From Bacteroidales bacterium (GTDB lineage: Bacteria; Bacteroidota; Bacteroidia; Bacteroidales; VadinHA17): 43,043 bases of DNA. Every line of letters begins with the position of its first letter. The first letter of the stretch is position 1. This document shows, piece by piece, positions 1 to 8,752 of the stretch. The notes under the pieces were generated by a model. That model searched no databases. It had not been told where the DNA came from and saw only the letters and a list, made by a program, of their open reading frames with translations. Location of the stretch: assembly GCA_012517605.1 (NCBI GenBank), contig JAAYUS010000090.1, forward strand, positions 1 through 43,043. The letters are read 5' to 3'. The position numbers were made by a program, and so were the translations under genes.

Positions 1-305
1 CTGCATATCCTGTCGACGACAGGCTGCCTGTTTATCCTTCAGGTATAAGAACCAGGCTAAGCATCGATGCCTCAGGCAATCTTGCAGACGTTGCTTTAAT
101 TACTGAAAGCGGGGCTCCGCTCGATATGAACCTTACCTATACTGTTGCAATGAACAGTTACATGACGCTGGTTTACAAATATTCCCATGCCGATCCGGGT
201 CAGTCGCTGTTTATTACGACAGCTGATGCGACAATCGCCTACCTCAGGAAGATAAAGGATGTAAGAAGCTATAAAGGAGAAAAGCGGATCGTTGTTACCA
301 GATAG
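1..305 (+). CDS. 5'-nucleotidase/UshA-type C-terminal domain (5'-partial)
   Basis: An open frame enters from the left edge (first whole codon at base 3) and stops at TAG 303-305, giving about 100 residues. The segment YTVAMNSYM, followed by an alternating hydrophobic pattern and a TTADATIAYL helix, is like the C-terminal domain of secreted 5'-nucleotidase/2',3'-cyclic phosphodiesterases, which binds the nucleotide in front of an N-terminal metallophosphatase domain. That catalytic domain would lie outside the window. The likely role is periplasmic nucleotide dephosphorylation. The family call is inferred from this terminal piece only. Confidence 0.65.
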   Translation, partial: AYPVDDRLPVYPSGIRTRLSIDASGNLADVALITESGAPLDMNLTYTVAMNSYMTLVYKYSHADPGQSLFITTADATIAYLRKIKDVRSYKGEKRIVVTR

Positions 306-364
306 GACTTTAAAGAGTTATCGGGCCATATAATAAACAGATTTAGCTTTTTGGACTTCCTTTT

Positions 365-530
365 GCAACCCCGAAGGGGTTGAATATTGATCTTAATATA
401 AAAATCTATTATTCAGCCCCTTCAGGGCTGAGATATTTATTTTATGTTTAGCCGTGGGTTTGCACCCACGGCTATTCAGATTGTGCCACTTCGCGGCACT
501 ATTTAATTTTAGAATTAACGCATTAGCAGT
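365..530. repeat. Intergenic palindromic repeat cluster, copy 1
   Basis: Four small palindromes follow one another: CAACCCC-GAA-GGGGTTG (366-382), CAGCCC-CTTCA-GGGCTG (414-430), AGCCGTGGGT-TTGC-ACCCACGGCT (450-473) and GTGCC-7 nt-GGCAC (483-499). The same modules, with the same flanking words (ATTCAGATTGTGCCACTTCG, then TTTTAGAATTAAC), return at 13.5 kb. The rest of the 306-737 gap shows no gene. The cluster resembles REP/BIME-like dispersed repeats, and the transcripts could fold. Confidence 0.85.
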
Positions 531-737
531 TAATTCAAACATTTATTTATTGTTGACAAACCTTTAACAGACATTTCCCTTCTGCATGTAATTTGTTAGT
601 GCCTGAATAAACAAATGAACAGGAGTTCCAATGGTTTAGTCTACACCTGCCCTTACCTTACAGGAATGGTTTTGGCTGTTTTACTTCCCCTTACAGGAAA
701 CAGCCTTATCAGATATTATAATGTAAACCTGGGGTTT

Positions 738-1505
738 CTAAACATCCAGTACTATCCCAACGGGGCAATGGTCCGATCCGCCTATCTCTTCGTGAATAAA
801 GGAATCTTTTACAAATGGAAGCAGCGACTTGCTTACAAGGAAATAGTCGATTCTCCAGCCAATGTTCCTTGATCTTGCACCTGCCCTGAAGCTCCACCAT
901 GAATATCTTCCGGCCTGATCGGGATAAAGATGCCGGAATGTGTCGGCGAAGCCTTCTCCGGTAAGCCTGTCCATGCCATCTATCTCCTCCTGCATATAGC
1001 CGGCGGCCTTGTTGTAATTCTCTTTCGGGCGTGCAAGATCAATTTCCTTATGGGCCACATTGAGGTCACCGCAAACAACAACCGGTTTTGTTTTTTCAAG
1101 GTTCTTCAGATACCCTAAAAAAGCCTTGTCCCATTCCTGCCTGTAACCAAGCCTGCCCAGTTCAGCTCCTGAATTGGGAACATATACATTTACAAGAAAA
1201 AACTTCTCAAACTCAAGGCAAAGTACCCTGCCCTCCTTATCGTGTTCCTTGATACCCATGTCCTTCGTAACATTCAGGGGCTTAATCCTTGAAATTACCG
1301 CTGTACCCGAATATCCGGGCCTTTCGGCAGAATTTGAAAATATATGATTATGATTGACTGAAACAAGGGTTTCGGCAACCTGATGATCCTGAGCCTTGGT
1401 CTCCTGCAGGCATATAATATCAGGGTCCATCATCTCAAGATCGGCAAAAAAGGATTTCTTTGCTATGGCACGGATTCCGTTTACATTCCACGATATTATT
1501 TTCAT
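738..1505 (-). CDS. xth: Exodeoxyribonuclease III (AP endonuclease)
   Basis: The 255-residue product has the full exonuclease III/EEP-fold motif set: MKIISWNVNGIRA at the N-terminus (Asn7), LQETK (Glu35), NVYVPN (Tyr108), GDLNVAHKEIDL (Asp147, Asn149), the WSF-RIDYFLVS segment and a C-terminal GGSDHCPV (Asp245, His246). It should incise DNA at abasic sites and remove 3'-blocking groups in cytoplasmic base excision repair. The length is normal for the family. The ATG at 1505 starts exactly at the conserved first beta strand, so the start is secure. It lies 78 bp from the M28 peptidase gene upstream on the same strand and may share its transcript. Which symbol applies (xthA or exoA) cannot be settled here. 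Confidence 0.95.
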   Translation of the reverse strand: MKIISWNVNGIRAIAKKSFFADLEMMDPDIICLQETKAQDHQVAETLVSVNHNHIFSNSAERPGYSGTAVISRIKPLNVTKDMGIKEHDKEGRVLCLEFEKFFLVNVYVPNSGAELGRLGYRQEWDKAFLGYLKNLEKTKPVVVCGDLNVAHKEIDLARPKENYNKAAGYMQEEIDGMDRLTGEGFADTFRHLYPDQAGRYSWWSFRAGARSRNIGWRIDYFLVSKSLLPFVKDSFIHEEIGGSDHCPVGIVLDV

Positions 1506-1583
1506 AATAAATTTCTATAATACGTAAAATTAGTCCCATTGACTGAATAAACAAATGAAGCAATAAAAGAGTTAATTGCTGAT

Positions 1584-2945
1584 TCAGGGTTTTACCGCTG
1601 CCCTTCCCGGAAAGACAGGCAGGCTTTCGTGTCCTGAGGCATCAACCGACTGAACTGCAAAGAAATAGTTATCTTTTGAATAAGAAAGCGTGACTTCTGT
1701 TTCGGTAACGAAAAGTTTCCTCTCCCATAGCGGCTGAAAAGTTTCCCTTATCAGTACATAATAACCGGCAGGTTTCTGTCCTTTTGACGGAGCTTCCCAG
1801 CGAAGGGTTGTCTTATTTGTAAGACCGCTTACAACGATCCCGCAGTTTGCGGGTTCATATGGAGCAAGTGCAAGGTTTGCAATTGTCGCCAGGTTCAGGC
1901 CAGCATTTTTCCTTACATATTCATAATCTACATATTCCGGAAGGTCCCCCTCCTGTATGCCATTTACCACTGCCGGGACTTTATGGGTTCTGTCATAGTT
2001 CTCATTGAATTCGCAGATCCTCACCGCCGTAAATCCCTGTTCACAGAACGGGGAATGATCGCCTCCCCTTCCGAACCTGTCGTTCCTGAAAACAAGGGTA
2101 ACTGTAAGCTGGTCGACATACCTTTCAGCTATCTCCTTTATATACCGTGCAAGCTGCCTTGCCCTGCCGTCATTCTCTCCCGATGTGTATTTTCTTAATG
2201 CTGCCATTTGTTCAGTCTCATATGCAGGCACTCCCTCGGAGAAAACCCTTACCCTCATATTATCGTTGAGCAGAGTCTCGCTCGAGCTGCTGTTCCCGAT
2301 CATGTCATTGTTGAGCATTGCAATGATGTTCCATTTCTCATCCTTTGCCCTGGCTGCCATGTGACGGGCGCCGTACAGGCCATGTTCTTCTCCCGACACG
2401 GCCATAAAAACTATTGTGGCAGGGAATTTCCCTGCCGACATTATCCGTACGAGTTCAAGTATTGCAGCAATTCCTGATGCATCGTCGTCAGCACCGGGAG
2501 CATAGCTTGTGGAGTCATTATCGAGCTGGGCCCTTGAATCGAGATGGGCGCTTATCAGGATCTTCCTGTCGTCGCCGGGGTCAGTGCCCTGAAGTGTGGC
2601 AACAACATTTTTAAGAGTTACAGGTTTTGGTATCCTCTGTCCCTGACCGCCGACTGTGTATTCGTCGAATTCAACCTTCAGCCTTCCTCCTGATGCAGGA
2701 ATGCTTTTATCCATTTCCGATTTTATCCAGTTCCAGGCAGCGCCTATTCCCTGTTGAGGATCAACTTTGGAGCTTAGGTTATGGCGGGTGTGAAAACTTA
2801 CAAGCTTCCTTACATGCTGCTCTATTTTTTCTGCAGATATCTCGCCGACCATATTGCTGATAAACGGATCCCGGTCTATAATGGTCTGGGAATTTGTTAC
2901 GGTAACTAAAAAAAGAAAAACTAAAAGCAACGATTCTTTCTTCAT
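1584..2945 (-). CDS. Secreted M28-family zinc aminopeptidase with C-terminal FN3-like domain
   Basis: The 453-residue product has an N-terminal signal peptide (MKKESLLLVFLFLVTVTNSQ). The M28 co-catalytic zinc core follows: ISAHLDS (His134, Asp136), GADDDASG (Asp153-155), SGEEHGLYG (Glu186/Glu187) and NNDMIG (Asp214). A later GGDHSPF and a His in YDRTHK probably supply the last ligand. Residues from about 360 on look like one fibronectin type III-like beta domain (TTLRWEAPS, GYYVLIRE, YFFAVQSVDASGHES). It should release N-terminal amino acids from peptides in the periplasm or outside the cell. All core residues seem present. Substrate preference cannot be read from the sequence. Confidence 0.88.
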   Translation of the reverse strand: MKKESLLLVFLFLVTVTNSQTIIDRDPFISNMVGEISAEKIEQHVRKLVSFHTRHNLSSKVDPQQGIGAAWNWIKSEMDKSIPASGGRLKVEFDEYTVGGQGQRIPKPVTLKNVVATLQGTDPGDDRKILISAHLDSRAQLDNDSTSYAPGADDDASGIAAILELVRIMSAGKFPATIVFMAVSGEEHGLYGARHMAARAKDEKWNIIAMLNNDMIGNSSSSETLLNDNMRVRVFSEGVPAYETEQMAALRKYTSGENDGRARQLARYIKEIAERYVDQLTVTLVFRNDRFGRGGDHSPFCEQGFTAVRICEFNENYDRTHKVPAVVNGIQEGDLPEYVDYEYVRKNAGLNLATIANLALAPYEPANCGIVVSGLTNKTTLRWEAPSKGQKPAGYYVLIRETFQPLWERKLFVTETEVTLSYSKDNYFFAVQSVDASGHESLPVFPGRAAVKP

Positions 2946-3062
2946 GAGGTTAGCTATGTTTTTAACGTCATGAATTTAATCAGTATTTGAATTTGAAATG
3001 CGGCTTTCAAAAAAAAATGGTTCTCAGTGCCGCCTCAGTGTCCCTCTGGGTAAGTTTTTTTT

Positions 3063-3181
3063 ACCGCGAAGGACTCAAAGGTAAGCGCAAAGGCCGCAAG
3101 GATTTATTGCGAAGTTCGCAAAGCATTGATACGTGTATAATGACTTGGCGCTCTTTGCGCCACCTTTGAGCTCTTTGCGGT
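3063..3181. repeat. Long imperfect inverted repeat (CGCAAAG/CTCAAAG type)
   Basis: Bases 3063-3081 (ACCGCGAAGGACTCAAAGG) pair with 3163-3181 (CCTTTGAGCTCTTTGCGGT) at 16 of 19 positions, and an inner GCGCAAAG/CTTTGCGC pair continues the stem, giving a hairpin of about 120 nt. It lies between divergent genes in a gap (2946-3255) that otherwise holds no gene. The purine-rich GCAAAG word is the sort of dispersed intergenic repeat seen in many Bacteroidota genomes. Only one copy is in the window. Confidence 0.75.
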
Positions 3182-3216
3182 TTAAATGGATTTTTTATTC
3201 TTTCTTAAATTTTTGG

Positions 3217-3224
3217 TAAGTTTG
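3217..3224 (+). promoter_or_regulatory. Probable promoter -7 box for the Gfo/Idh/MocA gene
   Basis: TAAGTTTG matches the Bacteroidota -7 consensus TAnnTTTG, 32 bp before the ATG at 3256. The expected -33 position holds TTTT rather than TTTG, so the site is weaker than others here. Confidence 0.45.
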
Positions 3225-3255
3225 ATAAGTTCTTAACAGCTTATACACCCGATCA

Positions 3256-4425
3256 ATGAAAACCAACCGCCGCAGCTTCATCAGGAACTCCCTTGCCTCA
3301 GCAACAGGACTGACAGCGATTTCGATGTTTCCTCCGGAGATCTTTGCCGGAGGGCTTAATCGCTCTTCCAATCCGGTCGAGGTAATCCTGAAACCTGAAA
3401 AACGCCCTGCTCCTTCAAACTCGATAAATTTTTCCGTAATCGGCCTCAACCATGGCCATATCTATGGCATGACAGATGCCCTCATAGGAGGCGGAGGCAA
3501 ACTCATATCGGTTTATGCGCCGGAGCCTGATCTGCTTGCAGAATTTAAAAAGCGTTATCCTGATGCAAAAGTTGCAGGCAGCGAAAAGGAGATCCTTGAA
3601 GATGAATCAATCCAGCTTGTAGCAAGTGCATCCATTCCCATCGACCGTGCACCCCTTGGCATACGAGTCATGAAGGCGGGAAAGGATTTCATGGCCGACA
3701 AACCCGGCATTGTCACCTTAGGCCAGCTGAAGGACGTAAGAAAAGTTCAGGAACAAACAAAACGCATATATTCGATAATGTACAGTGAACGGCTGGGAAA
3801 CCCGGCTTCAGTCAAGGCTGATGAACTCATTAAAGCAGGTGCTATCGGCAAGGTTGTCCAGACAGTGGGGCTCGGCCCGCACAGGATGACCCCGGCTACA
3901 CGTCCCCCATGGTTTTTCGATCCCGGCAAGGCCGGCGGCATACTTTGCGACATCGGGTCGCACCAGTGTGATCAGTTCCTATTTTACACCAATTCTTCAA
4001 AGGCAAATGTCGTTGTTTCGCAGATCGGCAATTTCAATACAACAAAATACCCGGCTTATCAGGATTTCGGCGATATGCTCGTCCGTAGCCCTCATGCAAC
4101 AGGTTATATCCGGATCGACTGGTTTACCCCCGACGGACTTGCTACATGGGGGGATGGGAGGACATTCATCCTTGGAACCGATGGTTATATTGAAATGCGC
4201 AAATATATCGATATCGCAGGCAAAAAAGGAGGAAACCACCTTTTCCTTGTTAATAAGAAGGAAACTATTTACTATGACTGTTCGAATGTTTATATGCCAT
4301 ACGGAGAGCAGCTTGTGAACGACGTTGTGAACCGTACTGAAACAGCAATGTCGCAGGAGCATTGTTTCCTCGCCACATGGCTTGCCCTTACTGCCCAGAA
4401 AAAAGCAGTCAGGATAACAGGATGA
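3256..4425 (+). CDS. Exported Gfo/Idh/MocA-family oxidoreductase
   Basis: The 389-residue product starts with a twin-arginine-type signal (NRRSFIRNSLASATGLTAIS). A Rossmann domain follows (VIGLNHGHI at 61-69, a variant of the usual GxGxxG) with the conserved DKP at 148-150 (EKP in most relatives, the lysine contacting the cofactor). A C-terminal alpha/beta domain carries GGILCDIGSHQCDQF, whose Asp and His match the family's usual active-site helix. These proteins bind NAD(P) tightly and oxidise or epimerise sugars; Tat-exported members are common in Bacteroidota and Planctomycetota and act on periplasmic glycans. The GH127 gene 200 bp downstream on the same strand supports a sugar role. The exact substrate is unknown. 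Confidence 0.85.
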   Translation: MKTNRRSFIRNSLASATGLTAISMFPPEIFAGGLNRSSNPVEVILKPEKRPAPSNSINFSVIGLNHGHIYGMTDALIGGGGKLISVYAPEPDLLAEFKKRYPDAKVAGSEKEILEDESIQLVASASIPIDRAPLGIRVMKAGKDFMADKPGIVTLGQLKDVRKVQEQTKRIYSIMYSERLGNPASVKADELIKAGAIGKVVQTVGLGPHRMTPATRPPWFFDPGKAGGILCDIGSHQCDQFLFYTNSSKANVVVSQIGNFNTTKYPAYQDFGDMLVRSPHATGYIRIDWFTPDGLATWGDGRTFILGTDGYIEMRKYIDIAGKKGGNHLFLVNKKETIYYDCSNVYMPYGEQLVNDVVNRTETAMSQEHCFLATWLALTAQKKAVRITG

Positions 4426-4624
4426 TAAAAATATATGCCTGCCGGGAAAGCAACTGCTCCAATAAGTAAAACAAATCCGGCTTAATGAAAGGCACAGGAT
4501 CTTATTCCCTGACATTTGCCGGAAAAAAGCAAGACAATGAAAATTATATCTCCTGATTTGGTTTCCGGGAATTATTTATCCAGCTTTCTTTAAGGATGAA
4601 AAAACTTTCTAACTCAGTTTAAAA

Positions 4625-6976
4625 ATGAAAACAGACAGGTTTTTAGCCGGATTAATTGTGATATTTTACACCTGGGCAGCAATCCCGCTGGATGCACAAA
4701 GAAGAACTGAAGCAGACCGCAATCTTCCGGAGTTTCCGGAATCAACCCCGCAGTTATACAATAAATTTCTGACAGGTGTGCCTGATATCAGGGTGAAGAC
4801 CACAGTCGGAAACCTTCCTAGATTACCGCGATATGTAAAGGGCGTTTATGCCAATAATTTTAAGGGTCCTGATGTCAGGGTTATATGGCCGGCGCCGGCG
4901 GATAACAGCCAGGTACTTTCGGCCGGCACCTATACTCTGACAGGAAAGGTACCAGGCACTGACATACAGCCAAAAGCAGTTGTCACGGTTAAAGTGGCTG
5001 AAAAAACTGCCACACCTCATCGTTCGCTTGAAGTATTTGATCTTGACAAGGTTATTTTAAACCCTGATATTTATGGTCACAAGACAAAATTCATTGAGAA
5101 CCGCGATAAGTTCATAAAAGGTCTTGCAGCCACAAATCCTGATAATTTCCTTTATATGTTCCGCAATGCCTTCGGTCAGAAACAGCCTGAAGGAGCGAAA
5201 CCCCTTGGCGGATGGGACAGCCAGCAGACAAAATTGCGCGGTCATGCCACAGGTCATTATCTCAGCGCAATTGCCCAGGCGTATGCAGGAACCGGATATG
5301 ATACCTCGCTCCGGGCTGATTTTGCCGCCAAAATGGAATATATGGTGAATACTCTTTATGAACTGTCACAACTGTCAGGAAAGCCTAAGACGCCGGGAGG
5401 GGAATTTGTTTCAGATCCTGCAGCGGTTCCGCCCGGACCTGGCAAAACTGATTTCAATTCAGATCTGAGTGAGGGAGGCATCCGGACTGATTACTGGAAC
5501 TGGGGAAAGGGATTTATAAGCGCTTATCCTCCCGACCAGTTCATAATGCTTGAAAAGGGAGCCACATACGGAGGATCGGCTGCCCAGATATGGGCGCCTT
5601 ACTATACCTTGCACAAGATAATGGCCGGATTGATGGATATCTACGATATCAGCGGCAATGAAAAGGCGCTTGAAATTGTAAAAGGCATGGGCGACTGGGT
5701 ATATTCCCGTCTGAGCAAACTTCCGGCCACGACTCTCATAAGCATGTGGAACAGGTACATAGCAGGGGAGTTTGGGGGAATGAACGAAGCTATGGCACGG
5801 TTGTACAGGATAACAAAAAACCCTGTCTATCTTGAAACAGCACACCTTTTTGATAACATAAGATTATTCTATGGCGATGCTGAACATTCTCACGGACTGG
5901 CCAGAAATGTGGATCTGTTCAGGGGGTTGCATGCGAACCAGCATATCCCTCAGATCATCGGGGCGCTTGAAATTTACCGCGATACCGATGCTCCGGAATA
6001 TTATCATATTGCCGATAATTTCCGGTACATGGTCACAAATGACTATATGTACAGCATCGGAGGAGTTGCAGGAGCACGCAACCCGGATAATCCGGAATGC
6101 TTTACTGCCCAGCCTGCAACTCTGTATGAAAACGGGTTCGCTGCCGGCGGCCAGAATGAAACCTGTGCAACATACAACATGCTAAAACTTACAGCCGGAC
6201 TGTTTCTGTTCAATCAAAGTGCGGAACTTATGGATTATTATGAACGAGGGCTTTATAATCACATCCTTGCCTCCGTTGCTGAGAACACTCCCGGAAATAC
6301 ATATCATGTGCCCCTCAGGCCTGGTTCCGAAAAAGATTTTGGCAATCCGGACATGACGGGCTTCGCCTGTTGCAATGGTACGGCACTTGAGAGCAACACT
6401 AAATTTCAAAACCCGATCTATTTCAGAAGCAATGACAACAAGGCTTTGTATGTAAATCTATATATCCCCTCGACATTATACTGGACAGAAAGGAATCTTA
6501 CTGTAATTCAGTCAACGGCTTATCCTAACGAAGACAAGACTCTTCTGACCATTAATGGCAGAGGCAGGTTTGATCTCAATGTGCGTGTGCCGCATTGGGC
6601 GACGAAAGGCTTTTATGTGAAGATAAACGGCAAAGAATTGAAGATCAACGCAATGCCCGGAAGTTATCTTTCAATAAACCGCAGGTGGAAAAACGGTGAT
6701 ACTGTTGAACTGCGAATGCCGTTCAGCTTTTATCTCGAGCCCGTTATGGATCAGCAGAATATTGCAAGTTTGTTTTACGGTCCGGTACTGCTTGCAGCAC
6801 AGGAAACCGGGCCGCTCAAGGAATGGCGCAAGGTTACACTGAATGCAGAAGATATTGGCAAGTCGGTATCGGGCGATCCCGGGAAACTGGAGTTTAAAAT
6901 TGACAGTGTTGTTTTCAGACCTTTTTATGAGTCATACGGGCGTTATTCGGTTTATCTGGATGTGACGTTAAAGTAG
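4625..6976 (+). CDS. GH127/GH146-type beta-L-arabinofuranosidase (DUF1680), secreted
   Basis: The 783-residue product has a signal peptide (about 1-24). After an N-terminal beta region it has the (alpha/alpha)6 barrel hallmarks of this family: GGWDSQQTKLRGHATGHYLS at 195-214, an Asn-Glu-Thr-Cys motif (Glu512, Cys514) and Ala-Cys-Cys-Asn-Gly (Cys582, Cys583). In the Bifidobacterium enzyme HypBA1 the equivalent Glu and three Cys bind zinc and one Cys is the nucleophile, so all ligands appear present. A C-terminal beta domain follows (LYVNLYIPS, RVPHWA, LFYGPVLLAA). The expected reaction is release of terminal beta-L-arabinofuranose from arabinans or glycoproteins. No SusCD pair is nearby, so it is not in an obvious polysaccharide utilisation locus. 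Confidence 0.88.
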   Translation: MKTDRFLAGLIVIFYTWAAIPLDAQRRTEADRNLPEFPESTPQLYNKFLTGVPDIRVKTTVGNLPRLPRYVKGVYANNFKGPDVRVIWPAPADNSQVLSAGTYTLTGKVPGTDIQPKAVVTVKVAEKTATPHRSLEVFDLDKVILNPDIYGHKTKFIENRDKFIKGLAATNPDNFLYMFRNAFGQKQPEGAKPLGGWDSQQTKLRGHATGHYLSAIAQAYAGTGYDTSLRADFAAKMEYMVNTLYELSQLSGKPKTPGGEFVSDPAAVPPGPGKTDFNSDLSEGGIRTDYWNWGKGFISAYPPDQFIMLEKGATYGGSAAQIWAPYYTLHKIMAGLMDIYDISGNEKALEIVKGMGDWVYSRLSKLPATTLISMWNRYIAGEFGGMNEAMARLYRITKNPVYLETAHLFDNIRLFYGDAEHSHGLARNVDLFRGLHANQHIPQIIGALEIYRDTDAPEYYHIADNFRYMVTNDYMYSIGGVAGARNPDNPECFTAQPATLYENGFAAGGQNETCATYNMLKLTAGLFLFNQSAELMDYYERGLYNHILASVAENTPGNTYHVPLRPGSEKDFGNPDMTGFACCNGTALESNTKFQNPIYFRSNDNKALYVNLYIPSTLYWTERNLTVIQSTAYPNEDKTLLTINGRGRFDLNVRVPHWATKGFYVKINGKELKINAMPGSYLSINRRWKNGDTVELRMPFSFYLEPVMDQQNIASLFYGPVLLAAQETGPLKEWRKVTLNAEDIGKSVSGDPGKLEFKIDSVVFRPFYESYGRYSVYLDVTLK

Positions 6977-7349
6977 CAGCAAGGCTGGCACCCTTACAAT
7001 TCAATATTGTCCAGTCATAATTTTAGGCGCTTTGATCCCGTTTTCACATTGCACAATACGCGGTCAACAATGCCAAAGAACAAAAACGCCTATGTCAGGT
7101 ACCTGATAATCCATTCCCGGTGTAATGGAAATCCATAACCTTCACCTCATCATCCATTAATGCTCTCAACCCTATTTCGCGGGAATCCGTCTCTTCGCCC
7201 CGCCATCCCTATGTCCCATCGTCTGAGGTTGTTTTCTTGTTTTACTTGACTTTCTGACAAAAGAGGCGTATATTTTTAACTGTCACTACATATTTTACGC
7301 CTTTAAATGAAATCACGTTCTTTTGCCTCCATCCTGATCACAAAAGAGA
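6977..7349. other. Gene-free stretch with a possible gene relic and a hairpin
   Basis: No intact gene is visible. The reading from ATG 7069 gives MPKNKNAYVRYLIIHSRCNG before a stop, which resembles the first residues of Bacteroidota WYL/YafY-type regulators as I remember them. Near 7264-7302 AGGCGTA and TACGCCT form an inverted repeat that could be an operator or weak terminator. Confidence 0.4.
7069..7137 (+). pseudogene. Possible N-terminal relic of a WYL-type transcriptional regulator
   Basis: A 22-residue frame beginning MPKNKNAYVRYLIIHSR ends in TAA at 7135-7137. WYL-domain regulators of Bacteroidota often begin M-x-x-N-K-x-A-x-x-R-Y-x-x-I before the helix-turn-helix. No continuation with helix-turn-helix or WYL character could be found in the next 270 bases in any frame. 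It could be coincidence. Confidence 0.3.
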
Positions 7350-7380
7350 TTGCATGAGAACGCCCCTTTTACTACCTTTG
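7350..7380 (+). promoter_or_regulatory. Bacteroidota-type promoter for the DEAD-box helicase
   Basis: TTG at 7350-7352 and TACCTTTG at 7373-7380 are separated by 20 bases, matching the -33/-7 pattern of the Bacteroidota primary sigma factor. Transcription would start about 30 bp before the GTG at 7416. Confidence 0.7.
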
Positions 7381-7415
7381 CAGGAATCTTTTTATAATTA
7401 AACTCATCCGCATTT

Positions 7416-8582
7416 GTGTTATTTGACGAATTAAACCTGAATCCTGAACTGCTGGAATCAATAGGTTACATGGGCTTCAGGGAGACAACCCCCATACAGG
7501 AAAAAGCTATTCCCGTCATCCTCAAAGGCAGCGACCTGATAGCCTGTGCACAGACAGGCACCGGAAAAACTGCTGCATACCTTCTACCTGTAATGAACCA
7601 TATATGTGAACAGCGCTCAGGACATACCCATTCCCTTGTATTGGTCCCGACACGTGAACTTGCAATCCAGATAGACAATCAAATCCAGGGTCTGGCATAT
7701 ACGCTTAACATCACATCACTGGCAGTTTATGGCGGAGGTGACGGAAGCGGATGGGACCAGGAAAAAAGCGCGCTTTCAAAAGGCGCAGACATAATCGTTG
7801 CCACACCGGGAAGACTGATATCACACCTTAACCAGGGATATGTGAATTTCAAAAAGATAGAGGTACTGGTGCTTGACGAAGCCGACAGAATGCTCGATAT
7901 AGGGTTCTATGACGATATAATGCACATCATATCCTTTCTGCCGAAAAAACGTCAGACATTGATGCTGAGCGCAACGATGCCCCCAAAAATAAGGGCACTG
8001 TCGAAGCACATAATGAAGAATCCCGTGGAGATCACCCTTGAGATGTCAAAACCTGCAGATGGGGTAATACAGGCCATTTACAGACTTAATGACAAACAGA
8101 AACTCCCTCTTTTAATGAGTCTACTTGCAGATAACCCGGAATACGGCAGCATCCTGATATTCAGCTCGACAAAGAAAAAAGTACATGAAATAGTAAAAGG
8201 GCTTCGCCCGAAGGAATCACGGGTTGAAGGTATTTCATCGGACCTTGGGCAGAAAGAGAGGGAAGATGTTCTGTTAAGCTTCAGAACACACAAAACACGT
8301 GTTCTTGTCGCCACTGATGTATTGAGCCGTGGAATAGATATCAAGGATATCGACCTGGTGATAAACTATGATGTGCCGTCCGATGCCGAGGATTATGTTC
8401 ACAGGGTTGGCCGCACTGCACGCGCTGAAACAACAGGACTGGCTGTGACACTTGTCACCAGGGCAGACAATAATAAGATGGAGCGTATCGAAAAACTTAT
8501 CGGATACAAAGTTTATAACGCCCCTCTGCCCTCCCTTCCGCTTTCACCAAAGATCCGGCCGGCAAAACGGCGCAGGATCTGA
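7416..8582 (+). CDS. DEAD-box RNA helicase, RhlE-like
   Basis: The 388-residue product has all superfamily 2 helicase motifs: Q motif (FRETTPIQ, 21-28), motif I AQTGTGKT (45-52), PTRELA (78-83), DEAD (154-157), SAT (185-187), RGIDIKDID and HRVGRTAR (329-336). It should unwind short RNA duplexes with ATP, in ribosome assembly or RNA turnover. The start is a GTG; the next residues (LFDELNLNPELLESI) are the conserved RhlE opening and no ATG fits. The basic tail after the core is short (KIRPAKRRRI), while many RhlE proteins have long Lys/Arg/Gly-rich tails. Confidence 0.92.
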   Translation: MLFDELNLNPELLESIGYMGFRETTPIQEKAIPVILKGSDLIACAQTGTGKTAAYLLPVMNHICEQRSGHTHSLVLVPTRELAIQIDNQIQGLAYTLNITSLAVYGGGDGSGWDQEKSALSKGADIIVATPGRLISHLNQGYVNFKKIEVLVLDEADRMLDIGFYDDIMHIISFLPKKRQTLMLSATMPPKIRALSKHIMKNPVEITLEMSKPADGVIQAIYRLNDKQKLPLLMSLLADNPEYGSILIFSSTKKKVHEIVKGLRPKESRVEGISSDLGQKEREDVLLSFRTHKTRVLVATDVLSRGIDIKDIDLVINYDVPSDAEDYVHRVGRTARAETTGLAVTLVTRADNNKMERIEKLIGYKVYNAPLPSLPLSPKIRPAKRRRI

Positions 8583-8638
8583 CAGCCATCGACTTTGGTC
8601 ATCTGTCTCTCTTCTTCTCCATAATTACACTTTATTTT

Positions 8639-8670
8639 TTTGCCATCTTCCTTCCGATAACGTAACTTTG
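8639..8670 (+). promoter_or_regulatory. Bacteroidota-type promoter for the Tricorn-like peptidase
   Basis: TTTG (8639-8642), 20 bases, TAACTTTG (8663-8670): an exact match to TTTG-N20-TAnnTTTG. The predicted start leaves a leader of roughly 75 nt before the ATG at 8753. Confidence 0.75.
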
Positions 8671-8752
8671 ATATCAGCTATGAAAAGAAAATGAAAATTA
8701 CCATTATCCATTCCTTCAGTATTCCTTTCATTTAAATTTTATTTCTGAATAA

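Noticed and set aside
615-872. Plus-strand frame of 85 residues overlapping the end of exonuclease III
   Set aside because: It runs antisense to a secure gene and has no motif.
4625-6976. A polysaccharide utilisation locus around the GH127 gene
   Set aside because: No SusC/SusD pair, sensor or second glycosidase is in the flanking 20 kb.
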